This document shows, one piece after another, positions 1 through 9,751 of a DNA stretch of 34,040 nucleotides (its first letter is position 1; each line of letters opens with the position of its first letter). The notes beneath the pieces were generated by a model, which was not told the DNA's origin, made no database searches, and saw nothing but the letters and a program-made list of their open reading frames with translations. The position numbers and the translations under genes were made by a program. This stretch comes from Candidatus Helicobacter avistercoris (lineage in GTDB: Bacteria > Campylobacterota > Campylobacteria > Campylobacterales > Helicobacteraceae), in contig DXDJ01000048.1 in NCBI GenBank assembly GCA_019115525.1, forward strand, positions 1 to 34,040, in the 5' to 3' direction.

Positions 1-1
1 T

Positions 2-1615
2 GCGATTGAAATCTTGGCAGAAGAGTTTAGTATTGAAATCTCATTTCAAAATGTTGTTCCTGAGATTGAAGTAGAGGAAGAAGAGGGATTGGAATCTTAT
101 GAGCGTCCGCCAGTGGTTACGATTATGGGGCATGTTGATCATGGAAAAACTTCTTTGCTTGATAAGATTAGAAACTCAAGAGTAGCAAGTGGAGAGGCTG
201 GGGGGATTACTCAGCACATCGGTGCGTATATGGTAGAGAAAAATGGCAAGATGATTTCATTTATTGATACTCCAGGGCATGAGGCATTTACAGAGATGAG
301 ATCTCGAGGTGCACAAGTTACAGATATTGCCATTATTGTAGTGGCTGCTGATGATGGGGTGAAGCAACAGACTATTGAAGCACTCAATCACGCCAAGGCT
401 GCAAATGTGCAAATCATCATCGCAATCAACAAAATGGACAAAGAAAATGCCAACCCTGATAAAGTCAAGGCTGAATGTGCTGAGCTAGGATTTACCCCAA
501 GTGAGTGGGGAGGGGAATATGACTTTATCCCACTCTCAGCCAAAAGTGGTGAGGGGATTGAGGATTTGCTAGAAAATATCCTAGTGCAAGCCGAGCTTAT
601 GGAACTTAAAGCTACGCACTCTAGCAAAGCCAAGGCAGTGGTATTGGAGGGAAGTTTGGAGAAAGGAAGGGGGCCAGTGGCAACAATCATTGTGCAAAAT
701 GGTGTGCTAAAGGTTGGTGATCCAATCGTGGCAGATACTGCTTTTGGGCGTGTGAGAGCGTTGCTTAATGATAGGGGTGAAGCAGTCAAAGAGCTTTATC
801 CTTCTGGAGTTGCTGTTGTAACTGGACTTTCAGAAGTGCCAAGTGCAGGTGCAACTCTAATGAGTGCAGAGAATGACAGCATAGCAAGAGAGTTTGCAAT
901 GCAAAAAGCAAGCTATCTAAGACAAAAAGAGCTAAGCAAAAGTACAAAAGTAAGCTTTGATGAGCTAAGTGAAATGGTGGCAAAAGGACAGCTCAAATCC
1001 TTGCCTGTAATTGTAAAGGCTGATACTCAAGGCTCGCTTGAAGCCATTAAAGCAAGTCTGCAAAAGCTCAATGATGAAAATGATGAGGTGGTGATCAATG
1101 TCATTAGCTTTGGTGTGGGGGGGATTTCTGAGAGTGATATTTCTTTGGCAAGTGCATCGGAAAATTGTGTGATCTTAGGATTCAATGTCCGCCCAACAGG
1201 AACAGTGAAAAACAAAGCAAAAGAGCTAGGAGTAGAGATCAAAACTTATTCAATCATCTATGCGTTGCTTGATGATGTCAAAGCATTGGTTTCTGGAATG
1301 ATGTCGCCTGTATTTGAAGAGGAGAACACAGGACAAGCAGAAGTAAGAGAAACATTTAATATCCCAAAAGTTGGAACGATTGCTGGATGCTTTGTTGTCG
1401 ATGGCTCTATTCAGAGAGGAATCAAAGTGCGACTTATCCGCAATGGTGTGGTGGTGCATAATGGAAGCATTGCTTCACTTAAACGATTCAAAGATGATGT
1501 CAAAGAAGTGGCAAAGGGCTATGAGTGCGGAATTATGCTTGAGAACTATAATGATGTAAGAGTGGGGGATGTGTTTGAAACTTACAAAGAAGTGGCTAAG
1601 AAGCAAACCCTATGA
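2..1615 (+). CDS. infB: Translation initiation factor IF-2, 5'-truncated by window edge
   Basis: GTPase motifs ([28 protein letters not shown]); C-terminal IF-2 domains; ORF open at the window start. Confidence 0.97.
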   Translation, partial: AIEILAEEFSIEISFQNVVPEIEVEEEEGLESYERPPVVTIMGHVDHGKTSLLDKIRNSRVASGEAGGITQHIGAYMVEKNGKMISFIDTPGHEAFTEMRSRGAQVTDIAIIVVAADDGVKQQTIEALNHAKAANVQIIIAINKMDKENANPDKVKAECAELGFTPSEWGGEYDFIPLSAKSGEGIEDLLENILVQAELMELKATHSSKAKAVVLEGSLEKGRGPVATIIVQNGVLKVGDPIVADTAFGRVRALLNDRGEAVKELYPSGVAVVTGLSEVPSAGATLMSAENDSIAREFAMQKASYLRQKELSKSTKVSFDELSEMVAKGQLKSLPVIVKADTQGSLEAIKASLQKLNDENDEVVINVISFGVGGISESDISLASASENCVILGFNVRPTGTVKNKAKELGVEIKTYSIIYALLDDVKALVSGMMSPVFEEENTGQAEVRETFNIPKVGTIAGCFVVDGSIQRGIKVRLIRNGVVVHNGSIASLKRFKDDVKEVAKGYECGIMLENYNDVRVGDVFETYKEVAKKQTL

Positions 1616-1968
1616 GTGAAGTCAAGCTCCAACGCTCACAAGCTCTACTCTTAGAGCTTGTTTCTGAAGCTTTAAGTATGCTCTCAAACCCACTGCTAAA
1701 CTCGCTCTCCATTACACAAGTGATTTGCTCTCGTGGAAAATACAATGCAGAAGTCTTTATCGAATCAAGCGATTTTCTACCTCAAGAAAAGGCTGAGATT
1801 TTAAAAGAGCTCAAAAAAGCAGAAGGGATCTTAAGAGAGCATATTTTAAGCTCTAGTGGGTGGTTTAAATGCCCAAAACTCACTTTTAAATTTGATGATA
1901 GTCTAAAGAGTGCGAACTCTTTGGATAAGATTTTTGCACAAATCGCAAAAGAAAGGGGAGAGAGATGA
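1612..1968 (+). CDS. rbfA: 30S ribosome-binding factor A
   Basis: ATGA overlap with infB; size and position in the infB-rbfA-rimP cluster; sequence RbfA-like. Confidence 0.85.
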   Translation: MSEVKLQRSQALLLELVSEALSMLSNPLLNSLSITQVICSRGKYNAEVFIESSDFLPQEKAEILKELKKAEGILREHILSSSGWFKCPKLTFKFDDSLKSANSLDKIFAQIAKERGER

Positions 1969-2390
1969 TTACGCCTGCACTAGAAGAAAAATTAGAAAAA
2001 TACATTCAAAGCTGTGGATGTGAGCTTTATGATATTGCGATGAGCAAAGAGTTTAATCAAGATGTTTTAAGAATCTTTATCACCTCAAAAGAAGGTATCA
2101 GTCTTGATAAATGCCAAGAAGTTTCTCAACTTATCTCTCCCATCCTTGATGTCGAAGATCCAATCGCCTCAAATTATATGCTTGAGGTTAGCTCTCCTGG
2201 AATTGAGCGAGTGCTAAAAAAGCCTAGGCATTTTGCTTTTTCTATCGGAGAGAGAATAGAAGTGAAGATGATGGATAAAACCATCCTTGAGGGGGTTCTT
2301 GAGGGAAGTGATGAAGAGGGGTTTGTGTTAAATGGAGAGAAAATCCCTTACTCTCAAACCAAAAAGGTCAAAACAATCTTTCAATGGTAA
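1965..2390 (+). CDS. rimP: Ribosome maturation factor RimP
   Basis: LEVSSPGIERVLKKPRHF motif; infB-rbfA-rimP synteny. Confidence 0.92.
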   Translation: MITPALEEKLEKYIQSCGCELYDIAMSKEFNQDVLRIFITSKEGISLDKCQEVSQLISPILDVEDPIASNYMLEVSSPGIERVLKKPRHFAFSIGERIEVKMMDKTILEGVLEGSDEEGFVLNGEKIPYSQTKKVKTIFQW

Positions 2391-3403
2391 AGCTTGAGGA
2401 AATTTTTCTTCACTGGCTTATTGACAAGGCGTGGGAATTTCAGACTCTTGCACTTCCAAATCCAAGTGTAGGGGCATTGATCGCAGATTCTAATAATCAG
2501 CCCCTCTCTTATGCAATCCATCAAAAAAGTGGTGAAGCTCACGCAGAGCTAGAAGCTCTCAAACTTGCTCTAATCACCCTAGGAATTCTCAAACAAGAGC
2601 AGTGTGAAAACCTCAATCCATGGGAGCTTTGTGAGCTTATCCTCTCTTCTCATCAAAATGCTTTAAGGGATTGTAGTATTTTTGTAACACTTGAGCCTTG
2701 CAATCACGAGGGGAAAACCCCATCTTGTGCAAAGCTCTTGGCAGAATTGGGAATAAAAAGAGTCTTTTTTTCTTCTTATGATTTGGGAAAAAACTCTAAG
2801 GGGGGAGGGAAGTATCTGCAAAGCAAAGGGATTGAGGTATTTGGGGAGGTGTGTGAGAGAAGAGGAGATGCTTTGCTCTATCCATTTTTGTGTATGAGAG
2901 AAAAAGGACATTTCAATCTCTATAAAATCGCTCAACGCCTCAATGCAAACTATAAGCAAGGACAAATCTCAGATCAATCTTCCAAAGCCTTCACGCATAC
3001 TCAAAGAGGGATAGCACAAAGTCTTATCATCTCAGGTCAAACACTTTTAAATGATCAGCCTAAGCTTGATTTACGCCATGCTTTTAGAAAGGATAAGGAG
3101 CAAATCCCTGTAAAGATCCTTACCACTCAAAACCTAGAGCCAAAAGATTATTCTTGTATCAATTCTCACTCTATAAGCATTCATCATAATATCTCTTCTT
3201 TAGGACTTTCTAGCGGATTTAATCTCATAGAGGGTGGATATACCTTGCTAGAGAGTCTAAGAGGGCAGATTGATTCTGTGCTTTTGATTTTTGCTCCAAG
3301 ATTTGAAGGTGAGAGTGAAAAAATCGCCCAAAAGCTTGACCTAAAAATCTTGCATTGCTCACAAAGAGGAGAGGGGGATGTGTTTTTATGGCTTCAAGCT
3401 TAG
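2384..3403 (+). CDS. ribD: Bifunctional diaminohydroxyphosphoribosylaminopyrimidine deaminase / 5-amino-6-(5-phosphoribosylamino)uracil reductase
   Basis: Deaminase motifs HAE and TLEPCNHEGKTPSCA; reductase-like C-terminus. Confidence 0.9.
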   Translation: MVKLEEIFLHWLIDKAWEFQTLALPNPSVGALIADSNNQPLSYAIHQKSGEAHAELEALKLALITLGILKQEQCENLNPWELCELILSSHQNALRDCSIFVTLEPCNHEGKTPSCAKLLAELGIKRVFFSSYDLGKNSKGGGKYLQSKGIEVFGEVCERRGDALLYPFLCMREKGHFNLYKIAQRLNANYKQGQISDQSSKAFTHTQRGIAQSLIISGQTLLNDQPKLDLRHAFRKDKEQIPVKILTTQNLEPKDYSCINSHSISIHHNISSLGLSSGFNLIEGGYTLLESLRGQIDSVLLIFAPRFEGESEKIAQKLDLKILHCSQRGEGDVFLWLQA

Positions 3404-4116
3404 TGCGACTTTATCAGCTTAGTGATGGGTATTGTTACAATAGCGATAGTCTTTTTCTCTATAACTTTGCCAAACCCTTTTTGAGAAAAAATCAAAGTCT
3501 TTTGGATGTAGGATGCGGAAGCGGAATATTGGGAAAACTTGCAAAACGAGATTTTGATATTACTCTTACAATGATAGAGAGAGATGAGTATATGACATTT
3601 TTAGCTCAAAAAAATGTCTCAGATTCACAAGTGATTTGTAGAGATTTTTTGGAATGGGAGAGTGAAGAGAGATTTGATGTTTTGCTCTCCAATCCCCCTT
3701 TTTATCGCTGTGAGATTGTCCCATCTAAAAATACAAGAGTAAATCACGCAAGAAACGAATCTTCTCTCCCTATTAGAGATTTTTTTTACAAAGCCAAGCG
3801 AGTTCTTAAGCCCAATGGGAGTTTTATCTTCTGCTATGATGCCAAAGAAGCCCATCGAGTATTTTATGAGCTAAAAAATATAGGGTTTAATGCAGAGATT
3901 GCAAGGTTTGTGCATCCTAGGATTGAAAAGGAAGCCACACTTGTAATGATAAAAGCAAGGATTCAAAGCAAATCTTCTTTGAAGATCCTTCCCCCACTCT
4001 TTACCCACATTGGAAAAAATCAGATGCAAAACTCACCAGAAGTGCAAGCAATCTATGCGGAGTGTCAAACTTATAGTCTCAAAGTTCATTCAAGCGATAT
4101 TGATTTGGAGCGATAA
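3388..4116 (+). CDS. tRNA1(Val) adenine-N6 methyltransferase-like (TrmN6 family) SAM methyltransferase
   Basis: LLDVGCGSGILG SAM motif and NPPFYR; likely start ATG 3388 (MASSLVRLYQLSDGYCYNSDSLFL) rather than 3355. Confidence 0.8.
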   Translation: MASSLVRLYQLSDGYCYNSDSLFLYNFAKPFLRKNQSLLDVGCGSGILGKLAKRDFDITLTMIERDEYMTFLAQKNVSDSQVICRDFLEWESEERFDVLLSNPPFYRCEIVPSKNTRVNHARNESSLPIRDFFYKAKRVLKPNGSFIFCYDAKEAHRVFYELKNIGFNAEIARFVHPRIEKEATLVMIKARIQSKSSLKILPPLFTHIGKNQMQNSPEVQAIYAECQTYSLKVHSSDIDLER

Positions 4117-4149
4117 CAAGGTAAAATACACATTTTTTAAGGAGTTAAG

Positions 4150-4899
4150 ATGTTATTGAAGAATGAAATGGCAAAAAGTGGAGATATTCTCTTCCGTTAT
4201 CGAAGTTATATTCCTTTGATTATGATCCCACTTCTCATCCTCTCGCTTTTGAGTTTTGGACAAAATCTTTATATTGATGGGGCATACAACACCCCTTTGA
4301 TCATTACTGCATTAGCGGTAGGATTTGCAGGTCAGTGGATAAGAACGCTTGTAGCCGGATATGTCCCACAAGGCACAAGTGGGCGAAATGTGCATGGGCA
4401 AGTGGCAAACTCTCTTAATACTACAGGGATGTATTCTCTCTGTCGCAATCCTTTGTATCTTGGGAATTTTTTGATGATGGTTGCTCCGATGATTCTGCTA
4501 GGAAATTGGCTTTTGCTTTTGGCATTTTCTGCACTTTTTTGGATTTATTATGAGCGAATTATCTATACAGAGGAGCGATTTTTGGAAGGAAAGTTTGGAG
4601 AAGAATACACCAAGTGGGCAGAGAATACTCCTGCATTTTTTCCTTCTTTTAGAGCTTATAAGCCAAGTGTGTTGGGCTTCTCGCTCAAAACAATGCTCAA
4701 GCGTGAATATCACTCATTTTTTGGACTTACAACTTCACTTTTTGTAGCAAACTATCTTATAGTAGCGATCTCTCAAAGAAGTTTTAAAATCACTTTTGAT
4801 TCTATTTTGCTATGGGTTTTTCTAGGCTCAGCGGTGTTTTATCTTATTGTTCGACTTATTGTGAAAAAAACTCGCTACTTTCATGTAGAGGGGAGATAA
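4150..4899 (+). CDS. Membrane methyltransferase, isoprenylcysteine carboxyl methyltransferase / phospholipid methyltransferase-like
   Basis: Multiple TM segments; TTGMYSLCRNPLYLGNFL...YYERIIYTEERFLEGKFGEEYTKWAENTPAFFP typical of the ICMT/PEMT family. Confidence 0.8.
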   Translation: MLLKNEMAKSGDILFRYRSYIPLIMIPLLILSLLSFGQNLYIDGAYNTPLIITALAVGFAGQWIRTLVAGYVPQGTSGRNVHGQVANSLNTTGMYSLCRNPLYLGNFLMMVAPMILLGNWLLLLAFSALFWIYYERIIYTEERFLEGKFGEEYTKWAENTPAFFPSFRAYKPSVLGFSLKTMLKREYHSFFGLTTSLFVANYLIVAISQRSFKITFDSILLWVFLGSAVFYLIVRLIVKKTRYFHVEGR

Positions 4900-4938
4900 C
4901 CCCCTCCTTTTATTAAGAAATTTGGGGGAGAGGTTATT
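4895..4938. terminator. Candidate bidirectional terminator between convergent genes
   Basis: Interrupted inverted repeat ATAACC-CC-CTCC ... GGAG-A-GGTTAT with flanking T runs, between converging genes ending at 4899 (+) and 4934 (-). Confidence 0.45.
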
Positions 4939-5680
4939 TTGCTGGAATCCAGCCTTTTTCTACCCAAACTTTTTGAGCTTCATCGCTTTTGATGAAATTG
5001 ATAAAATCTTGAGCTTGTTTAGCGTTTGGAGAATCATTGGCTATGACGATTTCACTTGCTCTATAAATCACGCTTCCTTTGCCACTTTTGACAAACTCAG
5101 CTTTCTCACTCCCAATCGTATTTGCCCAGTGCTTCCAAATAATAAGTGCATCAATACTAGGATCATTATTCCAGCTCTCAACAGCAAGTTTAGAGTTTTG
5201 AGCAAAGACTTTGATGTGTTTTCTTAGAGCAACAAGATTCTCTCTTTTGCCGTGTTTGAGCGCCATATCTTCATAGAGTCCCACTTGCCCAGCACCATTG
5301 ACAACCATAATTTTCACATCTTTCTTGAGTAAGTCTTTGAAGTTTTTGATTTTTTTAGGGTTGTTTGGACGAACGATAATACCCGCTTCTCGAATATTAA
5401 GCACCTCAATCTTCTCAGCACTGATTTTTCCATCAAATTTGCTAATAAAGGTATCCATCATTGCTGAGTTTCCACTATAAATGATGTCCGCCTTTGCTTT
5501 GGCTTCATCCATCCATACATTTGCAGGTCCAGCAGTAACAATGATCTTCTCTCCTGTTTTTTGCTCATACATTGAAGCAAGCTCTTTGAGGACTGGAGCA
5601 GGACCTCCTGGGCCATAGACATAAACTTCAGCATTTAGAAACATTCCTATAAGGGTTGTAAATAATGCAGTCTTTTTCAT
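4934..5680 (-). CDS. Extracellular substrate-binding protein, AcfC-like
   Basis: Signal peptide; VYGPGGPAPVLKELASMYEQKTG; ModA/AcfC-type periplasmic binding fold features. Confidence 0.72.
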   Translation of the reverse strand: MKKTALFTTLIGMFLNAEVYVYGPGGPAPVLKELASMYEQKTGEKIIVTAGPANVWMDEAKAKADIIYSGNSAMMDTFISKFDGKISAEKIEVLNIREAGIIVRPNNPKKIKNFKDLLKKDVKIMVVNGAGQVGLYEDMALKHGKRENLVALRKHIKVFAQNSKLAVESWNNDPSIDALIIWKHWANTIGSEKAEFVKSGKGSVIYRASEIVIANDSPNAKQAQDFINFIKSDEAQKVWVEKGWIPAK

Positions 5681-5742
5681 TTTTTTCCTTTTTATTAAGA
5701 TTGAGCGGAAATGATAAAGAGGGAAAGTAAATGATTATAAAG

Positions 5743-6693
5743 TTAGATTGTAGATAAAAGTGCAGAGTGGGAGAGTGTAAGAATCTTGTTTAAATCTTTT
5801 TGAAAATTTTTAGGATTGATAAGATAGCTCATTTTCTCCCCTCCCCACAAAATCGTATCCTTAAGGCTAAAAATCCCAATACTTGGGATCCCAAGATTAT
5901 CAGCGATATGGATATTTCCTGTGCTAGGAGAGATGAGCAAATCTATCCTTGAAATAAGCTCTACAAGATTGAGCAAATCCCAATCATTGTGAAAGAGGCA
6001 GAAATTTGGATGAGAGAAAATCTCTTGGGGGAAAACTTCTTGCACAATTTTGTTTTTATCTCCAAAAGTCGGAATGATCACAAAAAAATCTTCCACTAGT
6101 TTTTGAGCAATCTCTGCGTATTGCTCTAAGGAGAAATTGACTTTTGCAGCATAGCCAAAGGGGTTGAGCATAATGATCTTTTTCTTTGAAGGATTGAGGG
6201 GAGAGAGGAAGCGATCAATAAGCTCTTTGTTTTTTGCAAAAGTTTGAAGTTTGGGGGTGTAGAGAGAGGGTTTGAGAGTGCCAGTGGAGCGAGTGAGCCA
6301 TACAAGATCAAAAAGAGTTTTTTTGATACTTTGGGGTTTGGTGATGAGATTGGCAAAGAGGGTTTTGATCCTAGGATCAAAGAGATTGTAGGGTTTAAGA
6401 AAAGTGTAGAGGATAGGGGTTTTGCTAGTTTTTAGATAGTTGATGGTGTTTTTGTCTGCGTTGCTGGAGATAAGGCAATCAAGTTTTTTCTCATCAATAT
6501 GAGAGATAAGATGTTTATCAATCACCACAAGTTCTTCAATCCACTCAAAAGGAGAGTAGAGATTTTGTGTGATTGGATTGCAAAAGATATAAAGTTTTGA
6601 ATTAGGATGCAGGGTTTTGAGGGCATAGATTGCAGGAAGTGCTACAACACTATCCCCAATCTTTGAATCAATATAAAACCCTATTGCTTGCAC
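5743..6693 (-). CDS. Glycosyltransferase family 9 (heptosyltransferase-like) protein
   Basis: IGDSVVALPAIYALKTLHPNSKLYIF N-terminus and LISPSTGNIHIADNLGIPSIGIF C-terminal motif. Confidence 0.85.
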   Translation of the reverse strand: MQAIGFYIDSKIGDSVVALPAIYALKTLHPNSKLYIFCNPITQNLYSPFEWIEELVVIDKHLISHIDEKKLDCLISSNADKNTINYLKTSKTPILYTFLKPYNLFDPRIKTLFANLITKPQSIKKTLFDLVWLTRSTGTLKPSLYTPKLQTFAKNKELIDRFLSPLNPSKKKIIMLNPFGYAAKVNFSLEQYAEIAQKLVEDFFVIIPTFGDKNKIVQEVFPQEIFSHPNFCLFHNDWDLLNLVELISRIDLLISPSTGNIHIADNLGIPSIGIFSLKDTILWGGEKMSYLINPKNFQKDLNKILTLSHSALLSTI

Positions 6694-7673
6694 AATATCT
6701 CAAACCTCTCTATGACTTGCTCAATGATTCTTCTCTCATCTTCAATGCCGAGTTTTTTTCTCTCTTTTGGCACGATAATAAGGTTTTCTAGCTCCATATT
6801 CTCTCCCCTCCAAAGCATTGTATCTCTTTTGCTAAAAATCCCAAGTAGAGGGATTTTGAGGTTGTTGGCGATATGGGCATTTCCTGTGCTAGGAGAAATG
6901 AGCAAATCAATTCTGCTTGTTAGGGCGATGAGATTAAATAAATCAAGTGTGTTATAAAAATGCACAACATTATTCAAATCAGGCAACTCTAGGGTTTTGG
7001 TATTGCCCTCATAGGTGGGAATAATAAATAGGGTTTTAGCATAGCTTTTGGCTAGTGTTGTGATGAGCTCACTCCATCCTCTGGGGGTGAGGGAGTGAGA
7101 GCAAGTGCGAGAGTAGGGGTTGATCATCACGCGGTATTTAAACTCGTTTGCATTGCAACTCTTTAAAAACTTTTGTGCAAACTCAAAATGATGGGTTTGA
7201 GGTTTGAGCGTAATGGGAGAAAAATCAATGCTTTTAAAATTTGCATCAAAAGTTTTTGTATCAATCTCACGCACAAGCTTTAGCAATCTTTTGTATTGGG
7301 GGGTAGAGCTAAGATTCCTAGAGATGAAAATATTGTGAAATTTAAGACGATAAAAATTTCTTGGACTAAGTAAGCTAATCACTCGCTTAGCATTGCTTTT
7401 TCCTAGAAGTTCACAGGGAGTTTTGATGGGTTGAGTGAGGATAAACTCATCAAATCCCCAAGAGTTGATATGCTCCAAAGTTTGTTCAAAATTATGAGAA
7501 CTCAAGTCAAAAAGTTCATCGATAAACTCAAACCCTGAGTAAAGCTCCATTCCAATATCATTGGTATAGACTACAAGCTTGCAGTGGGGGTAGAGAGCTT
7601 TGATGGAGTAAATCGCAGGGAGAGCGACAAGATTGTCACCAATAAGTGCATTGCGATAGAATCCGACTTTCAC
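6681..7673 (-). CDS. Glycosyltransferase family 9 (heptosyltransferase-like) protein, paralog of the downstream gene
   Basis: IGDNLVALPAIYSIKALYP and LLISPSTGNAHIANNLKIPLLGIFSKRDTMLW motifs; overlaps the next gene. Confidence 0.85.
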   Translation of the reverse strand: MKVGFYRNALIGDNLVALPAIYSIKALYPHCKLVVYTNDIGMELYSGFEFIDELFDLSSHNFEQTLEHINSWGFDEFILTQPIKTPCELLGKSNAKRVISLLSPRNFYRLKFHNIFISRNLSSTPQYKRLLKLVREIDTKTFDANFKSIDFSPITLKPQTHHFEFAQKFLKSCNANEFKYRVMINPYSRTCSHSLTPRGWSELITTLAKSYAKTLFIIPTYEGNTKTLELPDLNNVVHFYNTLDLFNLIALTSRIDLLISPSTGNAHIANNLKIPLLGIFSKRDTMLWRGENMELENLIIVPKERKKLGIEDERRIIEQVIERFEILCKQ

Positions 7674-7682
7674 ATTGCTTCC

Positions 7683-9530
7683 TTATTCTGTTGGCGTGAT
7701 GGTTTTGAGATAGACATTTTCGCTCAGCATGACATACAATCGCCCCAAAATATCTTTTTTGTCTTCATCGCTTAGTTCAGCATTCTCTTCGATTCTAAGT
7801 TTTAGTCGTCTTTCAATCTCTTTTGTATCATAATCAATATCATCTAGCACATCTAGGATAGTTTGAGCTTCCAAAATATTGGTAATCTCATAGCCTTTGT
7901 TGAGATCATCATCAAGCACGACGCTAAACTCCGTGGGGTGAGTGAAAAGATTGTGCTTCATTCCTAACACTTCTTGATAAGCTCCCACTAAGAAAAAGCC
8001 TAAGAAATAATCCTCTTTTGTTACATCTACATCATGCAAGAATAGAGGTTTCTCACTATCAAAGGCAATTTCCCCATCACTATCACAAGTAATATCCCAT
8101 AGACTTGCACTTCGTGTAGGGCGTTTGTTGAGACGATCAAGTGGCATTACAGGGAAGTTCTGCCCCAATCCCCAGTAATCAGGCAAACTTTGGAAGAAGG
8201 AGCAATTGAGCAAATATCGCTCTTGGACTTGCTCTTGGATACGGATAATATCGTTGTGATTTTTGTGTTTGAGGAGTTTGATGACTTTTTTGATCACCAA
8301 ATGCACTAGCACTTCTGTATTGCTTCGATCTTGCAAATCAATATAACCCAAATCAAAAAGAGTAAGCAAAGATTCCATGTGATCCAAACTATCGTGCAAG
8401 TATTCAATCGCATTTTTTTCATTGATGCTTTGATAGAGATCGTTGAGTTCTTCGATGAGTGGAGGATTTTTGTCTTTGAGTTTGAGAGCTTTTTCATCAT
8501 ATTCTTGAGAAAATAGCTCAAGCACAGGGGCAATCAGCACTGCGTGAGAGGCAGCGACATAACGCCCTGATTCGATATAGATATCAGGCTCAGGCTCTTT
8601 TTTGTTTTTGGCAATTTCACGCAAGGAGAAAACCACATCCCCACTAAACTCGCTTAGAGTATAGTTGCGATTGTTGATCCCTGCGTGCTGGGTGTATTCT
8701 ACTGCCAAACCTCCACCGATATTTACACAAGTGAGGTTTTTTGCCCCCATTTTTCTAAGCTCTGCATAGATATTCCCTGCCTCTCTTAAAGCCTTTTTGA
8801 GTGGGGAAATATCACTGATTTGACTTCCAATATGGAAGTGAATCATTGTAAATCTATCAATAAGTTTATTTTTTTCTAGGAGTGAGATGGCCTCAAGTAG
8901 CTCGGTGCTATTTAGTCCAAACTTGGAGTTGATCCCCCCACTCTTTGCCCAAACTCCAATCCCACTGCTATGAAGTCTTATTCTAAGCCCGATATTTGGA
9001 TAAGGAGGGCTAAATTCTTGAGCGATTTCTATGATACTTTCTAGCTCATTTAACCCCTCAATCGTTAGTGTGATTTCGTGTCCCATATTGGCTGCCACAA
9101 AGCCTAGAGAAATCATCTCTTTGTCTTTGAATCCATTGACTGTGATTGGAGAGTTTTTGTTGGTGTAAGCCATTGCTAGGATTAGCTCAGCCTTACTTCC
9201 TGCTTCTAGTCCATAGCATCGATCACTGCTAAGTTCTACCAAAGGAAGCACGAAGTTTGGCATTTGATTGACTTTGAGAGGGAAAACAGCCTTAAAAGCA
9301 CCTTTGTATTTGTATTCAGAGATAGAGCGTTCAAAACAGCTAAAAATCTTATCAATCTGATTTTTAATAAGGTGGGGGAATCGTAAAAGTAGTGGCCCTC
9401 GATAGCCCTGCTCTCTTATGTCTTTGACAATGTCTATCAGAGCTGGTTTTGTCTTATCTCCAATCTTAACCACCCCATCTTCAATCACAAAATCTTGATT
9501 CGACCAAAAATTTATCCCATAATCAACCAT
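7683..9530 (-). CDS. speA: Biosynthetic arginine decarboxylase
   Basis: PLP-dependent decarboxylase motifs (PLKVNQ, GLEAGSKAEL, NIGGGLAVEY); MVDYGINFWSNQDFVI start at 9530 preferred over 9620. Confidence 0.93.
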   Translation of the reverse strand: MVDYGINFWSNQDFVIEDGVVKIGDKTKPALIDIVKDIREQGYRGPLLLRFPHLIKNQIDKIFSCFERSISEYKYKGAFKAVFPLKVNQMPNFVLPLVELSSDRCYGLEAGSKAELILAMAYTNKNSPITVNGFKDKEMISLGFVAANMGHEITLTIEGLNELESIIEIAQEFSPPYPNIGLRIRLHSSGIGVWAKSGGINSKFGLNSTELLEAISLLEKNKLIDRFTMIHFHIGSQISDISPLKKALREAGNIYAELRKMGAKNLTCVNIGGGLAVEYTQHAGINNRNYTLSEFSGDVVFSLREIAKNKKEPEPDIYIESGRYVAASHAVLIAPVLELFSQEYDEKALKLKDKNPPLIEELNDLYQSINEKNAIEYLHDSLDHMESLLTLFDLGYIDLQDRSNTEVLVHLVIKKVIKLLKHKNHNDIIRIQEQVQERYLLNCSFFQSLPDYWGLGQNFPVMPLDRLNKRPTRSASLWDITCDSDGEIAFDSEKPLFLHDVDVTKEDYFLGFFLVGAYQEVLGMKHNLFTHPTEFSVVLDDDLNKGYEITNILEAQTILDVLDDIDYDTKEIERRLKLRIEENAELSDEDKKDILGRLYVMLSENVYLKTITPTE

Positions 9531-9710
9531 AAAACCCTCTTCAGTGCTAAAGTTTATAAGAAAGGGATTATATCGACAAAATGAGGGGAAAATATCGCAA
9601 GGAAAAAGAGCTTTTGACACAAGTAAGCAAAACTAATGTAACCAAAGGAAAATAAATCCGACTTTTTACTCAAATATTTTACTTTTTTCTTTCAAAAATC
9701 CCCAAGTTTT

Positions 9711-9718
9711 TATAGAAT
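9711..9718 (+). promoter_or_regulatory. Candidate -10 element for the hsdM operon
   Basis: TATAGAAT after a T-rich stretch, about 35 bp upstream of hsdM ATG. Confidence 0.4.
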
Positions 9719-9751
9719 TATCGTTTTTGATTCTTTAATTCTGGAGCATCT

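Noticed and set aside
388-789. Antisense ORFs within infB (388-789, 786-983, 1027-1242, 1250-1459)
   Set aside because: Opposite-strand shadows of a highly conserved coding gene, with no RBS or domain.
3780-3787. T8 homopolymer in the trmN6-like gene as a phase-variable tract
   Set aside because: Short A/T tract in an AT-rich genome within an intact ORF; no sign of contingency function.
4922-5227. ORF 4922-5227 (+) and 5298-5480 (+)
   Set aside because: Antisense to the AcfC-like gene; low-complexity translation without homology signal.
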